Shown here piece by piece: positions 15,530 through 23,351 of a stretch of 64,000 nucleotides of DNA; positions within the stretch are counted from its first letter, which is position 1; each line of letters starts with the position of its first letter. Source of the stretch: JALHFZ01 sp963674625 (GTDB lineage: Bacteria; Synergistota; Synergistia; Synergistales; Aminobacteriaceae); NCBI GenBank assembly GCA_963674625.2, contig CAXXXO010000001.1, positions 62,001 to 126,000 of the forward strand, read 5' to 3'. The translations under genes were made by a program, and so were the position numbers. The notes below the pieces were generated by a model that was given only the letters and a program-made list of their open reading frames with translations, ran no database searches and was not told where the DNA came from.

Positions 15530-15631
15530 CTATCGGGTTCCTTCTCCTTCGTTCTTCTTCATTTTCAAAACAAGCATTACAACACCGATCACTGCCATGA
15601 TCCCAAGCCAGATCATTGTGGCCGTATTCAT
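15530..15631 (-). CDS. Single-helix membrane microprotein (33 aa)
   Basis: A 33-codon ORF on the minus strand. GGGGGAGGTG lies 6 nt before ATG 15631. The product starts MNTATMIWLG, continues with a hydrophobic stretch rich in Met, Val, Ile and Leu (about residues 5-22), and ends in a charged tail (KMKKNEGEGTR). This is one transmembrane helix with a short cytoplasmic tail. The shape resembles small accessory subunits of sodium-coupled transporters, but no transporter gene adjoins it and no family is recognised. The ribosome binding site and clean topology argue it is real. Confidence 0.6.
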   Translation of the reverse strand: MNTATMIWLGIMAVIGVVMLVLKMKKNEGEGTR

Positions 15632-16048
15632 GAATTACACCTCCCCCGGATGCGGCATTTCGGAAATATTGGAACCGGTCCGATAAAAATCCGATCAGAG
15701 CGCGAAGAAAAAAACCATACTGGATACCGGTGGAATAAAGAGTTTTTTGCAGTCAATTTTACCCTACCATAAACGAGATATTTTCACAAGGGAAAAAGTC
15801 GAAATTGTGAGATTTAATCTTCTCTTTCTTCAGATTTATAACCATAAGGAATTGCCGGCAAAGCATCCCTGTGAAGTGCAATGCACCCGCAGGAAAGCAA
15901 TGCGATGCTGATCAGTACGCTGGGATGGGTTTTAAGATATAATATCTTTGAATGGTTTCATCTTCGGGGAGAGGAAAGCCTGTTCTTCTCCGCAGGGAAA
16001 TGAGAAATACTCTTTGAAAATCCATTTACGAAAGGGAGAGTGATTCTT
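15632..16048. other. Intergenic region, 417 bp
   Basis: No gene found. It holds the upstream region of the minus-strand microprotein and the leader of the exported protein at 16049. A TATAAT at 15938-15943 is a plausible -10 for the latter but lacks a convincing -35. The rest is A/T-rich without clear repeats. Confidence 0.6.
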
Positions 16049-16402
16049 TTGAAAAAAACGCTCATGGTTGTCCTGTGTACCCTTTGTGCGGTTTTTGCCG
16101 CTGCCGGCATGGGGTGGGCTCATCCGCCCTCGGCGCTTGCGTTGTCCTATGACAAGGCTGAAGGCATGCTTGCGATCACTGCCGCTCATTCAGTCTCCGA
16201 TCCGAAAACCCATTTCATCAAGGAATTCGATATTTTTGTGGACGGAACAAAGGTCCATACCGTCACCGCAAGCAGCCAGAAGGACGGAAAGGAAGCCTCG
16301 GCCTCCTATGCTATCGGAACGCTTTCAAAGGGAACGGTTGTGAAAGTGGATGCGAAATGCAGCAAGTTCGGAGACAGGGAAGAAGAGATCACAATAGAAT
16401 AG
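16049..16402 (+). CDS. Exported small protein with a desulfoferrodoxin-like beta fold
   Basis: A 117-residue precursor. TTG 16049 is chosen because GGGAG ends about 10 nt upstream; GTG 16040 lies too close to that site. The signal peptide (KKTLMVVLCTLCAVFAAAG) is cleaved after GWA, leaving about 93 residues with alternating strands. The central segment (AAHSVSDPKTHFIKEFDIFV) resembles the superoxide reductase/desulfoferrodoxin iron domain in spacing and pattern, but the four-His/one-Cys iron site is incomplete. It may be a SORL- or SoxZ-like periplasmic protein without iron. Fold and function are inferred only. It converges with the gene at 16501. Confidence 0.6.
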   Translation: MKKTLMVVLCTLCAVFAAAGMGWAHPPSALALSYDKAEGMLAITAAHSVSDPKTHFIKEFDIFVDGTKVHTVTASSQKDGKEASASYAIGTLSKGTVVKVDAKCSKFGDREEEITIE

Positions 16403-16406
16403 AGAA

Positions 16407-16491
16407 AAAAAAGACGCACTATAAAATGCACCCCCGAGGTTGGACACAAATCTGACTTGGGGGTGCTGTTCATTATGCGGGCGTCTTTTTT
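16407..16491 (-). repeat. Palindromic repeat copy 2 inside a terminator-like inverted repeat
   Basis: The outer arms AAAAAAGACGC (16407-16417) and GCGTCTTTTTT (16481-16491) form a bidirectional terminator-like stem between two convergent genes. The inner palindrome (about 16422-16472) has GCACCCCC/GGGGGTGC arms at 16428-16435 and 16459-16466. Read on the minus strand it matches copy 1 (5617-5668) closely, including CACCCCCAA, GTCCAAC and GGGGGTGCA. Its ends again resemble IS3/IS150 terminal repeats (TGAACAGCACCCCC). Confidence 0.75.
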
Positions 16492-16500
16492 GTACCTGTT

Positions 16501-17187
16501 TTATGCGGAGAGGGCAAGCTCTTCACCGGCGGAAGCGCCGGGGTTTTCATAGGCTTTCTGCGCACTCAGGCGGTTCATTTCTGCCCGGGCCCGGGACGCC
16601 GCTGCGGAAGCCGCTGCGGCCACCTGGAGATCCTGACCGGAGGGAGAGCCGGGAGCGAGGGCCGCGTTTTTTACCTGTTCCATGATCCGGAGGGTTTCCT
16701 CGGGAGTGTCCCCTCCCGGGGCCGAGATGGATACTTTTCCCCCAGTTATGTAGCGCCTGCCGTCCGGGCCGGTGATATACCTGTAGGATATCGCCCCGGC
16801 ATAGGGCCCCCCTGCCGATTTATGGGCCGCCTCGTGGGCGATGACGTCCCTTTCTATGGCCTTGAGCCGGGAAGAAGCCGCTGCAATTTCGAGGTCTTTT
16901 TGACGAGAGAAAGTTCCGGCAGTTTTTTCTGAAGAACCTCTCGTTTCTTTCCCCTTTTCCCCGGCCCTGCGCACGGTCACGGTGGCTCCCGTGATATAGA
17001 GCTTTCCGTCAGGCCCGGGTGTGTAGGTGTAATGGGCTGATGTGACCGTGCCGTTCCGGGCGAGGTTTTTCTCCTGCCTCAGGATCTCCTTCTCGGTACG
17101 GAAGAGCCCTTCCCGAAGGGTGTGGTCAGCGGCGGGGAGTATTCTTCCTGTTCTGTTCACCGGAGCCACTTCGGAAAGATATGCCAT
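16501..17187 (-). CDS. SprA-related putative metalloprotease
   Basis: A 228-residue protein of the SprA-related (putative metalloprotease CJM1_0395-like) family. The zinc motif HEAAH is at 118-122, within the family block VIAHEAAHKSAGG, followed by ISYRYITGPDGRRYITGGKV. That strand pair is repeated earlier as HYTYTPGPDGKLYITGATV (52-70), an internal duplication. ATG 17187 is preceded by GGAGG at 8 nt; a GTG 9 bp upstream is unlikely. There is no signal peptide. The Ala-rich C-terminal third is helical. Proteolytic activity is predicted from the HExxH motif only. It is co-directional with the hypothetical gene 61 bp upstream. Confidence 0.75.
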   Translation of the reverse strand: MAYLSEVAPVNRTGRILPAADHTLREGLFRTEKEILRQEKNLARNGTVTSAHYTYTPGPDGKLYITGATVTVRRAGEKGKETRGSSEKTAGTFSRQKDLEIAAASSRLKAIERDVIAHEAAHKSAGGPYAGAISYRYITGPDGRRYITGGKVSISAPGGDTPEETLRIMEQVKNAALAPGSPSGQDLQVAAAASAAASRARAEMNRLSAQKAYENPGASAGEELALSA

Positions 17188-17248
17188 AGCCGTCACCTCC
17201 GGAGCGCTGCAGGAGGGTTGTGTTCGTCCAGAAAAAAGCGGGCCTCTC

Positions 17249-17689
17249 CTATTTCAGCTTTCCCCATATCTGGTACCGGTATTTATATCCGTTTGACTCT
17301 ACCGCACGTTTTACTTCTTCCCGGATCTGCTGGTACTTGAAGCTGAATTTATATTTTTTCTTCAGAAGGGCCGACTGATCGTCGATAAGTCCCTCGAGAC
17401 CTCCCGGTCCCGAGGATGTTTTCCATTTCTTGAGGGTCAAGGCTCCATCGCCGCTTTGGCTCGCGCCGAGGCCCGTTCGGCGTTCCTCCAATGTCTCGTT
17501 GTAGGTGACTTCTCCAGCCTCGATATCGAGCATGAAGCTGGGCGTAAAGATGAGTTCGTGCCGTGAAAAAAGTGTTTTCCGTTCGGCGATGACGGAGGAA
17601 AAGGAGTGGATGTCCCCTCTCTGATGATAAACCACGGGAAGATCCTTCATCCTTTCTGCAATGATCTCCTTCAGTTTTTCGATTATCAC
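17249..17689 (-). CDS. Hypothetical protein (146 aa)
   Basis: Unrecognised protein. GTG 17689 is chosen because AAAGGAG lies about 9 nt upstream; the open frame extends 50 codons further, but that stretch has no site and unlikely composition. It starts with an amphipathic helix (VIIEKLKEIIAERMKD). A mixed charged domain follows, then a basic aromatic C-terminus (KYKFSFKYQQI, YKYRYQIWGKLK). No signal peptide or membrane segment. It shares a divergent promoter region with the membrane protein at 17818. Confidence 0.6.
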   Translation of the reverse strand: MIIEKLKEIIAERMKDLPVVYHQRGDIHSFSSVIAERKTLFSRHELIFTPSFMLDIEAGEVTYNETLEERRTGLGASQSGDGALTLKKWKTSSGPGGLEGLIDDQSALLKKKYKFSFKYQQIREEVKRAVESNGYKYRYQIWGKLK

Positions 17690-17817
17690 GCTTTTGCACT
17701 CCTTTCCTCGAGCATTTTTCCTTTTTTGTATAGATAATTTTACACCAGTTCCGTAAGAAACGGGGCCGGTAAAATCAAAAGACGGTACAATGGATGAAAA
17801 AACAAGGAGGTGCAGGG

Positions 17818-18951
17818 ATGTTCCGTCTCTTCCGGTCATTTTTCGTCCTGATCCTCACGGGGCTTCTTTTTCTCTTCTCCCTTGAAACTCTTGCCGACTA
17901 TTATACAGGAGCCGCTCTTCAGAAAAAGCTCGATGCCCTCCCTGCGGAAAATTATCTTCCGGAAATCCGCCGCCTGAAAGAGGAGGGAAAATTGGAGGAG
18001 GCCTTCGAACTTGCGGAATACGTCTGCGGCGAGGAAGGTCTTCCCGGCCGGCAGGAGGCGTGCGCTCTGCAGGAGTCCCTTGACCGGGAGCTTCATTCCT
18101 TCTGGGGGAGTTCAAAAAGGGCGGTCGCCGGTTTCGTCACTGGAGAAGGGACCACGGCTGCCGCCGCTGCCGGAGCCATCGCCTCCGACCTCATCCTCTA
18201 CGGAGATGTGCGGGATCTGGCCGTCCAGGGGTACCGCAAGATGACCGACGAGCCCGTGGACCCCCTTATCGCGGCCCTGGCGGGGTTCGGAGTGGCAACT
18301 GAACTGGTGGACGTGGTGGACTGGGTTCCGGCGGTTCTCAAGGCCTTCCGCAAAATGGGGGCCCTGTCTTCCCGCTTCGGGGACCTCGTGATCACCCTCG
18401 GAAAAGGGGTCGCGAAAACCGGCCGCATCGACGGTGCGACGAAAGCGGTGGCAGGCAATCTTTCCTCCCTTCTGGGAAAAAACGGGCTTGGTTTCGGCAG
18501 AACGGCTGCAGTCTTCCGTCAGGTGGACACAGCCGGAGACCTCGCCGGGCTGGCGAAGGCGGCCGAAGGGAATGCCGATGCCGCCTATCTGCTGGTAAAA
18601 AACGGAGGTCGAAAGGGCCTTGATCTTCTGAAGGCTGCGGACGACATCTCGCACAGTGCTGCCCTGTTGAAGACGGCAGCAAAGAAAGGGGAGGCAGGAG
18701 TGACCCTTCTCGATAAACTCCGAAGAGGAGGCGTATACCGGGGGTGGCTTCTCACCGGCCGATATGGTGCCCGGATCGCAAAGAATATGAAACTCGGAAG
18801 GGTATCGGAATGGGCAACAGCCCTCATGACCGAATGGCCCGGCCTTATCTGGGCCCTCTGGATCGCCCTGCTGGGCAGCATGATCCTTCTCGGCTCCCGG
18901 ATAATTGCCCTCATCAAATGGACGGTACATGGAAGAGATCCTTCACATTGA
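17818..18951 (+). CDS. Hypothetical membrane protein with terminal transmembrane anchors (377 aa)
   Basis: AAGGAGG at 17804-17810 selects ATG 17818 over an in-frame ATG 24 bp upstream. Residues 3-25 form an N-terminal membrane anchor or uncleaved signal, and a second segment lies near the C-terminus (LIWALWIALLGSMILLGSRI). Between them is a mostly helical, Ala/Gly/Leu-rich region of about 310 residues with a short TPR-like pattern (LKEEGKLEEAFELAEYVC, 52-69) and a Gly/Ala-rich hydrophobic patch (about 107-125). Both ends anchored with an external loop suggests an envelope protein. No family is recognised. A TACAAT (-10-like) lies at 17786-17791. Confidence 0.7.
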   Translation: MFRLFRSFFVLILTGLLFLFSLETLADYYTGAALQKKLDALPAENYLPEIRRLKEEGKLEEAFELAEYVCGEEGLPGRQEACALQESLDRELHSFWGSSKRAVAGFVTGEGTTAAAAAGAIASDLILYGDVRDLAVQGYRKMTDEPVDPLIAALAGFGVATELVDVVDWVPAVLKAFRKMGALSSRFGDLVITLGKGVAKTGRIDGATKAVAGNLSSLLGKNGLGFGRTAAVFRQVDTAGDLAGLAKAAEGNADAAYLLVKNGGRKGLDLLKAADDISHSAALLKTAAKKGEAGVTLLDKLRRGGVYRGWLLTGRYGARIAKNMKLGRVSEWATALMTEWPGLIWALWIALLGSMILLGSRIIALIKWTVHGRDPSH

Positions 18952-19264
18952 CACTCCCATATCAAAGTGATATTTTATATGTGATAAGCAATAAGGTACC
19001 CGTAAATATCTTCAGTTTTTTCATGGATGGAGAGGGCATACCTCATCCGGTATGATGGTCTGCAAGATGCGAAAAACTGAAAATCCCTGTTCCGCCCTTC
19101 CATAAGATTCATACAGCCGAAATCATTTGTGCTTGAGAGACTTCTTTCCAACCATTCCAGACTATAAATGAAAGGGGGGATATTTTTTTCAGGATTGAAT
19201 GGAAAAGCGCCCGCAGTCCGGCTCACGCCGGTCCCCGACGAGTCAATTGAAAGGAGAATGATCT
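18952..19264. other. Intergenic region, 313 bp
   Basis: A/T-rich leader of the C69 peptidase gene with no ORF having a usable ribosome binding site. TATAAA at 19163-19168 may be a -10. TTCAGTTTTT (about 19011) and GAAAAACTGAA (about 19071) form a loose inverted repeat. The last 15 bp contain the AAAGGAGA site of the peptidase gene. Confidence 0.5.
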
Positions 19265-20881
19265 ATGCTCAGCCGTCGTTCTTTCTTCAGGACTTTCGTG
19301 CTTCTTATCTTCTGCGCAGCCCTGGTACTTCCCGCCTTCGCCTGCACGGATATTGTCGCGGGCAAAAACGCCACGACGGACGGCTCTGTCATCACCTGCC
19401 ATACCGCCGACGGCGCCTATTACGACGCCCAGATCCGCTTCATTCCGGGACAGAAATACCCGGAAGGGGCAAAAATGGACATCTACCGCAACATTACCTG
19501 CGAAGAGCCCGGGGGATGGGTAAAAATCGGCGAAATCCCCCAGGTCGCCGAGACCTACGGATACTTCCACACCGGATATCCCGCCATGAACGAGCACAGG
19601 GTGTCCATGGGCGAGACCACCATCGGCCAGAAGGAGATCCTCAAGACCGTCTCCACGGGCGGGAAAGCCATCATGACCATCGAACAGCTCGCGGTCATCG
19701 GGCTGCAGCGGGCCAAGACAGCCCGGGATGCCGTCAAAATCATGGGAGACCTCTCCCAGAAATACGGACTGCTTCCCTCCTGCGGGACCGAGGGGGAATG
19801 CCTCACCGTCACCGACCCCGACGAAGCGTGGATTTTCCAGGTCTACAGCACCGGTTTCGGCTGGCTTCCCGACAGCGGCAAGCCCGGCTCTGTATGGGCT
19901 GCCCAGAGGGTTCCCGACGATGAAGTTGTGGTCGTCCCCAATATCGGCAGAATCCGGTTTATCGACCCCAAGGATACAAAGAACTTCATGGCGTCGGACA
20001 ACTACATGCAGCACGCCATCGATACCGGCCTGTACGACCCAAAGAGCGGAGAGCCCTTCGACTACCAGGCGGCCTACACCCCCGCAACGGGGAACGACGA
20101 CTGGGCCCTCAGCTCCATGTGGATCCGGAACCGCCTCTATACCATTCACAAGTATCTTGCCCCGAGCCGCGAGTGGGAACCCTACGCCGCGACGAATTCC
20201 TACCCCTTCTCCATCAAGCCCGAAAAGAAGATCTCCGTGCAGGACGTCATGGCTCTCATCCGGGACTACAACAAGGGGAGCGTCTTCGACATGTCGGAAC
20301 ATCCCGCGTGGCTCATCGCCGGAAAAGACGGCAAGATGGAGAAGAGCCCTCTGACTACTCCCTTCCCCACGAAACGCCAGGCCAAGCTGCTGAAGATCCC
20401 CTATTCCCGCACCATCGGCGTGTACAACTGCGCCTACAGCTGGGTCTCCCAGATGCGCAAAGACCTTCCTGAACCTGTCGGCGGCGTCATGTGGTTCGGC
20501 TACGACCAGCCGGCCCACACCCTCTATGTGCCCGTCTACACCGGCACGAGGGACACGAAGGAATCCTGGAAGAGCAACTTCGACAGGGACAAGTTCAGCT
20601 TCGATTCCGCCCAGTGGGCCTTCATGCTCCAGGACGACGTGGTGAACTGGCGTTACCAGGAGGCCATAGAGGACCTCAAGGCCGTCCGTGACCCCATAGA
20701 GGCCGAATTTTTCGCGAAGCAGCCGGAGATCGAGAAAAAAGCGGCGGAACTGTACAAGGAAGACCCGGCCAGGGCGGAGAAATTCCTGACGGACTACACC
20801 ATCGAATGCATGGCGAAGGCCGAAAAAGCCTATTGGGACCTCAACGCCGCCAGCATCGCCAAGTACACCAACAACCGGTAA
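19265..20881 (+). CDS. C69 family dipeptidase, exported
   Basis: A 538-residue Ntn-hydrolase of the PepD/C69 family. A signal peptide (RRSFFRTFVLLIFCAALVLP) ends at AFA26. Cys27 then becomes the N-terminal nucleophile of the mature enzyme (CTDIVAGKNATTDGSVI), as required for self-activation. The extracytoplasmic enzyme releases dipeptides' amino acids, fitting an amino-acid fermenter. AAAGGAGA precedes ATG 19265. Length matches the family. A strong bidirectional terminator follows, separating it from the convergent C45-like gene. Confidence 0.92.
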   Translation: MLSRRSFFRTFVLLIFCAALVLPAFACTDIVAGKNATTDGSVITCHTADGAYYDAQIRFIPGQKYPEGAKMDIYRNITCEEPGGWVKIGEIPQVAETYGYFHTGYPAMNEHRVSMGETTIGQKEILKTVSTGGKAIMTIEQLAVIGLQRAKTARDAVKIMGDLSQKYGLLPSCGTEGECLTVTDPDEAWIFQVYSTGFGWLPDSGKPGSVWAAQRVPDDEVVVVPNIGRIRFIDPKDTKNFMASDNYMQHAIDTGLYDPKSGEPFDYQAAYTPATGNDDWALSSMWIRNRLYTIHKYLAPSREWEPYAATNSYPFSIKPEKKISVQDVMALIRDYNKGSVFDMSEHPAWLIAGKDGKMEKSPLTTPFPTKRQAKLLKIPYSRTIGVYNCAYSWVSQMRKDLPEPVGGVMWFGYDQPAHTLYVPVYTGTRDTKESWKSNFDRDKFSFDSAQWAFMLQDDVVNWRYQEAIEDLKAVRDPIEAEFFAKQPEIEKKAAELYKEDPARAEKFLTDYTIECMAKAEKAYWDLNAASIAKYTNNR

Positions 20882-20920
20882 GGGCTGGTTATCCCGAATT
20901 TCCTGCTTGTAAGCCAACAA

Positions 20921-20960
20921 AAAGCGGAAAGAGAAATCCGAGGATTTCTCTTTCCGCTTT
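20921..20960. terminator. Bidirectional terminator between convergent Ntn-hydrolase genes
   Basis: A perfect 19-bp inverted repeat (20921-20939 and 20942-20960) with a 2-nt centre. A-rich and T-rich ends flank a GC core, so it can stop transcription from both convergent genes. Confidence 0.85.
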
Positions 20961-20986
20961 CTCATTCCGTTTCTACTGAAGTTCTC

Positions 20987-22366
20987 TTACTTATTCATGG
21001 ACAAAATCATGTTGACCATGGCGAGGAAGTTGTCGTTCAGTTCTTTTGTGACAGGTTCACCCTTCTGAACTTTCTCTCTGATGTCAAAGATGAAGCTTCT
21101 CCAGAGATCATTAACCCCGCTTTCAAGGAATTCGCTGTACCTGTAGCTGTCCTTCTGAATTTGATATACGTTGCCGTTCATAAGCGCTTTCGGTGTGGCA
21201 TCTGCACCCATAAGGAACGGAATGGAATACCCGTAGGACGGCAGGGTGACGAAGATAGTCGTCAGAGTCTCAGGATTTTTTGGATCAATGAGGATCGTCG
21301 CACTTGACTGAGCCCTGGGAAAATTCCAGACAGCAGGATGTTTCCCTACCTTAGGAGAGTTCACCAGTTCAACGGTGATATTCCCGTAATTGGAAATGAG
21401 GGCATCCTCGGGAGTTCCGTAGTCATTTTCCCGATGGACGGTAAAGTAAATCCCCTTGTAGTCTTTCCCGTCTTTCTGCAGGGCAGGGTCAACTTGTTCT
21501 TCGATGATGTTATGGCAGTCGTCGGCAATCTGAAGCACTTTCCCCCTGGCATCGACGAAAAGGTAGTTCGTCCCCAGTTTTCCGCTGGCGATGTATCCTT
21601 TTTCGACGAAGGAGTGCATGGTCGCTTTCGCTTCATCCACATCCTTGCAGTGCTCTGCGATGTAGCGGGGTACATAGTGGTTCATGAATCCGTCATATTT
21701 CGGAGGGTTGACATAGGGAAGTTTCCCCTGGAATTTCCCCACGTAGCAGTCCTTATTCTGCCATTGGGCAGGAACGTCCGCCCCTCCGGCCAGGCCTTTT
21801 TCGTTGACGAAAAACGAGATGCCCGTGTCGCCTGTACCCATCTCTCCGAAGAATTTATAGGGCTGACTGTCTCCTCCCTGAACTCCCGTGATCTTTTTGA
21901 GATAGCCGGACTGAAGATCCGCGGCAGTCTCGCGGGTCTTATGGAAAATGATCTGTCCGTTCTTCGTGGCCGGAGGGGTGACGGCGAAGGAAGTGCACCC
22001 GATTCCCTCATAGAGGAGAGCAAGGTCCCTGTATCTTCCGAAGGTAAAGGCGATATAGAGCTCACGGTCGATTCCTACAGTATCGGCGATGGCATTGAGT
22101 TCATCGATCCAGTAAGAGCAGTTGATTTTTCGGGAAAGATCGATGGAGAGTTTGGCGAAGCTTCGAAGCTGTTCGTCCTTTTCCTTGGCCCGGGAGAGAA
22201 AGGCATTGTAGGCCTTCAGTATGGAATCTTTGTTCACCTCTCCCCACATTTTCCCCACCTCAGCCGCCGTTCCTTCGAGGACTACAACATCATCTGCAGG
22301 AAAGGCTGCGCCGGTTAAACCGAGGAGAAGCAATACAGCCCACAGGGTTGCCGCGATACGCTTCAT
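20987..22366 (-). CDS. Exported C45/choloylglycine-type Ntn-hydrolase
   Basis: A 459-residue precursor with a signal peptide (KRIAATLWAVLLLLGLTGA) cleaved near FPA24. GCTSFAVTP places the candidate nucleophile at Cys124, as in C45 acyltransferase/acylase-like proteins, which self-cleave before this Cys. The distance from the N-terminus and the GTGDTGISFFVNEKGL region fit that group. It probably hydrolyses amide bonds of exported or environmental substrates. AAGGAGG precedes the ATG. It is last in the minus-strand operon, 76 bp after the PrpB-like gene, so it may be co-expressed with the acid pathway or read independently. Confidence 0.78.
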   Translation of the reverse strand: MKRIAATLWAVLLLLGLTGAAFPADDVVVLEGTAAEVGKMWGEVNKDSILKAYNAFLSRAKEKDEQLRSFAKLSIDLSRKINCSYWIDELNAIADTVGIDRELYIAFTFGRYRDLALLYEGIGCTSFAVTPPATKNGQIIFHKTRETAADLQSGYLKKITGVQGGDSQPYKFFGEMGTGDTGISFFVNEKGLAGGADVPAQWQNKDCYVGKFQGKLPYVNPPKYDGFMNHYVPRYIAEHCKDVDEAKATMHSFVEKGYIASGKLGTNYLFVDARGKVLQIADDCHNIIEEQVDPALQKDGKDYKGIYFTVHRENDYGTPEDALISNYGNITVELVNSPKVGKHPAVWNFPRAQSSATILIDPKNPETLTTIFVTLPSYGYSIPFLMGADATPKALMNGNVYQIQKDSYRYSEFLESGVNDLWRSFIFDIREKVQKGEPVTKELNDNFLAMVNMILSMNK

Positions 22367-22442
22367 TTCTTTTCCTCCTTTCCAATCTCAATCAAACTGC
22401 TGTATTGCACAATTCGTGCCTTGCCTCTGACGGAATGAGAAT

Positions 22443-23333
22443 TTATTTCACGAAATTAGGCAGGAAACGTTTTTCCAGATCTCTGAACATCTCGAAGCCC
22501 ACGAGATTTTTGAAGTCCGAGAAGGGGGCGACGAGTTCCGTCCTTCCTTCGGCGATTCTGTCCCCCTTGATGGCGTCGAGATAGTCCACCATTCCCTTTA
22601 CGGCGGCGAAAAGAGGCCCTACGGGGATGCTGACTCTTCCCACACCGAGTTCACGAAGGGTATCAATGGGGATAAGGGGAGTCTTGCCCCCTGTCACTGC
22701 GTCCATGAGGTTGATGCTCACCGGGGCCTTGATCTCCCTGACGGCCTTATCTATCTGCTCCACTGACCGGGGGGCTTCCACGAAGATGAGGTCCGCCCCT
22801 GCCTCGGCGTAGGCGTTTCCCCGGCGTATGGCCTCTTCGATTCCTCCCACGGCGATGGCATCCGTCCGGGCGTTGATGACGAAATCCGGATCGAGTTCGT
22901 CTTTCACCGACTTGCAGGCCTTAATCTTCAGCACCATCTCCTCGAGGGGGATAATCTGTTTTCCCTCCAGGTGGCCGCATCGTTTCGGAAAGACCTGGTC
23001 CTCAATATTCATTCCCGCCAGGCCTGCCTTGAGAAATTCTTTCGTTACGTACATGGCGTTGATGCTGTTGCCATATCCCGTGTCGGCGTCCGCCATGACC
23101 GGGATTTTCACCGCCTCGGCGATATTTCTTGTAAAGTTCAGAACATCGCTGAAGCCGATAAAGGCCATGTCGGGCAGGCCGAGGTAAGTGGCGGAAAGGC
23201 CGAAGCCGCTTACCTGCAGGGCCTTGAAGCCGGCCCGTTCAATGAGCTTTGCCGAGATGGCGTCATGAGCACCCGGACAGACCAGGGCCTTCCGTTCGTT
23301 GATCATCTTTTTGAGCAGGGTAGTCTTCTTCAA
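22443..23333 (-). CDS. Isocitrate lyase/PEP mutase family lyase (PrpB / 2,3-dimethylmalate lyase-like)
   Basis: A 296-residue Mg2+-dependent lyase that would split a 2-substituted malate or isocitrate-like acid into a 2-oxoacid plus a shorter acid. ADADTGYG (81-88) supplies metal ligands, and KRCGH (117-121) is the catalytic loop of true lyases, which PEP mutases lack. TTG 23333 follows AAGGAGGAG; the paralogue at 50747 also starts at TTG with the same KKTTL sequence. The substrate is inferred to be 2,3-dimethylmalate, methylisocitrate or a similar acid, because the operon also encodes aconitase-type hydratase subunits and MmgE/PrpD proteins. It lies 18 bp after the TRAP permease gene. Confidence 0.88.
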   Translation of the reverse strand: MKKTTLLKKMINERKALVCPGAHDAISAKLIERAGFKALQVSGFGLSATYLGLPDMAFIGFSDVLNFTRNIAEAVKIPVMADADTGYGNSINAMYVTKEFLKAGLAGMNIEDQVFPKRCGHLEGKQIIPLEEMVLKIKACKSVKDELDPDFVINARTDAIAVGGIEEAIRRGNAYAEAGADLIFVEAPRSVEQIDKAVREIKAPVSINLMDAVTGGKTPLIPIDTLRELGVGRVSIPVGPLFAAVKGMVDYLDAIKGDRIAEGRTELVAPFSDFKNLVGFEMFRDLEKRFLPNFVK

Positions 23334-23351
23334 AATTGGAACTCCTCCTTG

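Noticed and set aside
19223..20965. 580-codon minus-strand open frame over the C69 peptidase
   Set aside because: No family resemblance, no ribosome binding site, and it is fully antisense to a well-supported gene.
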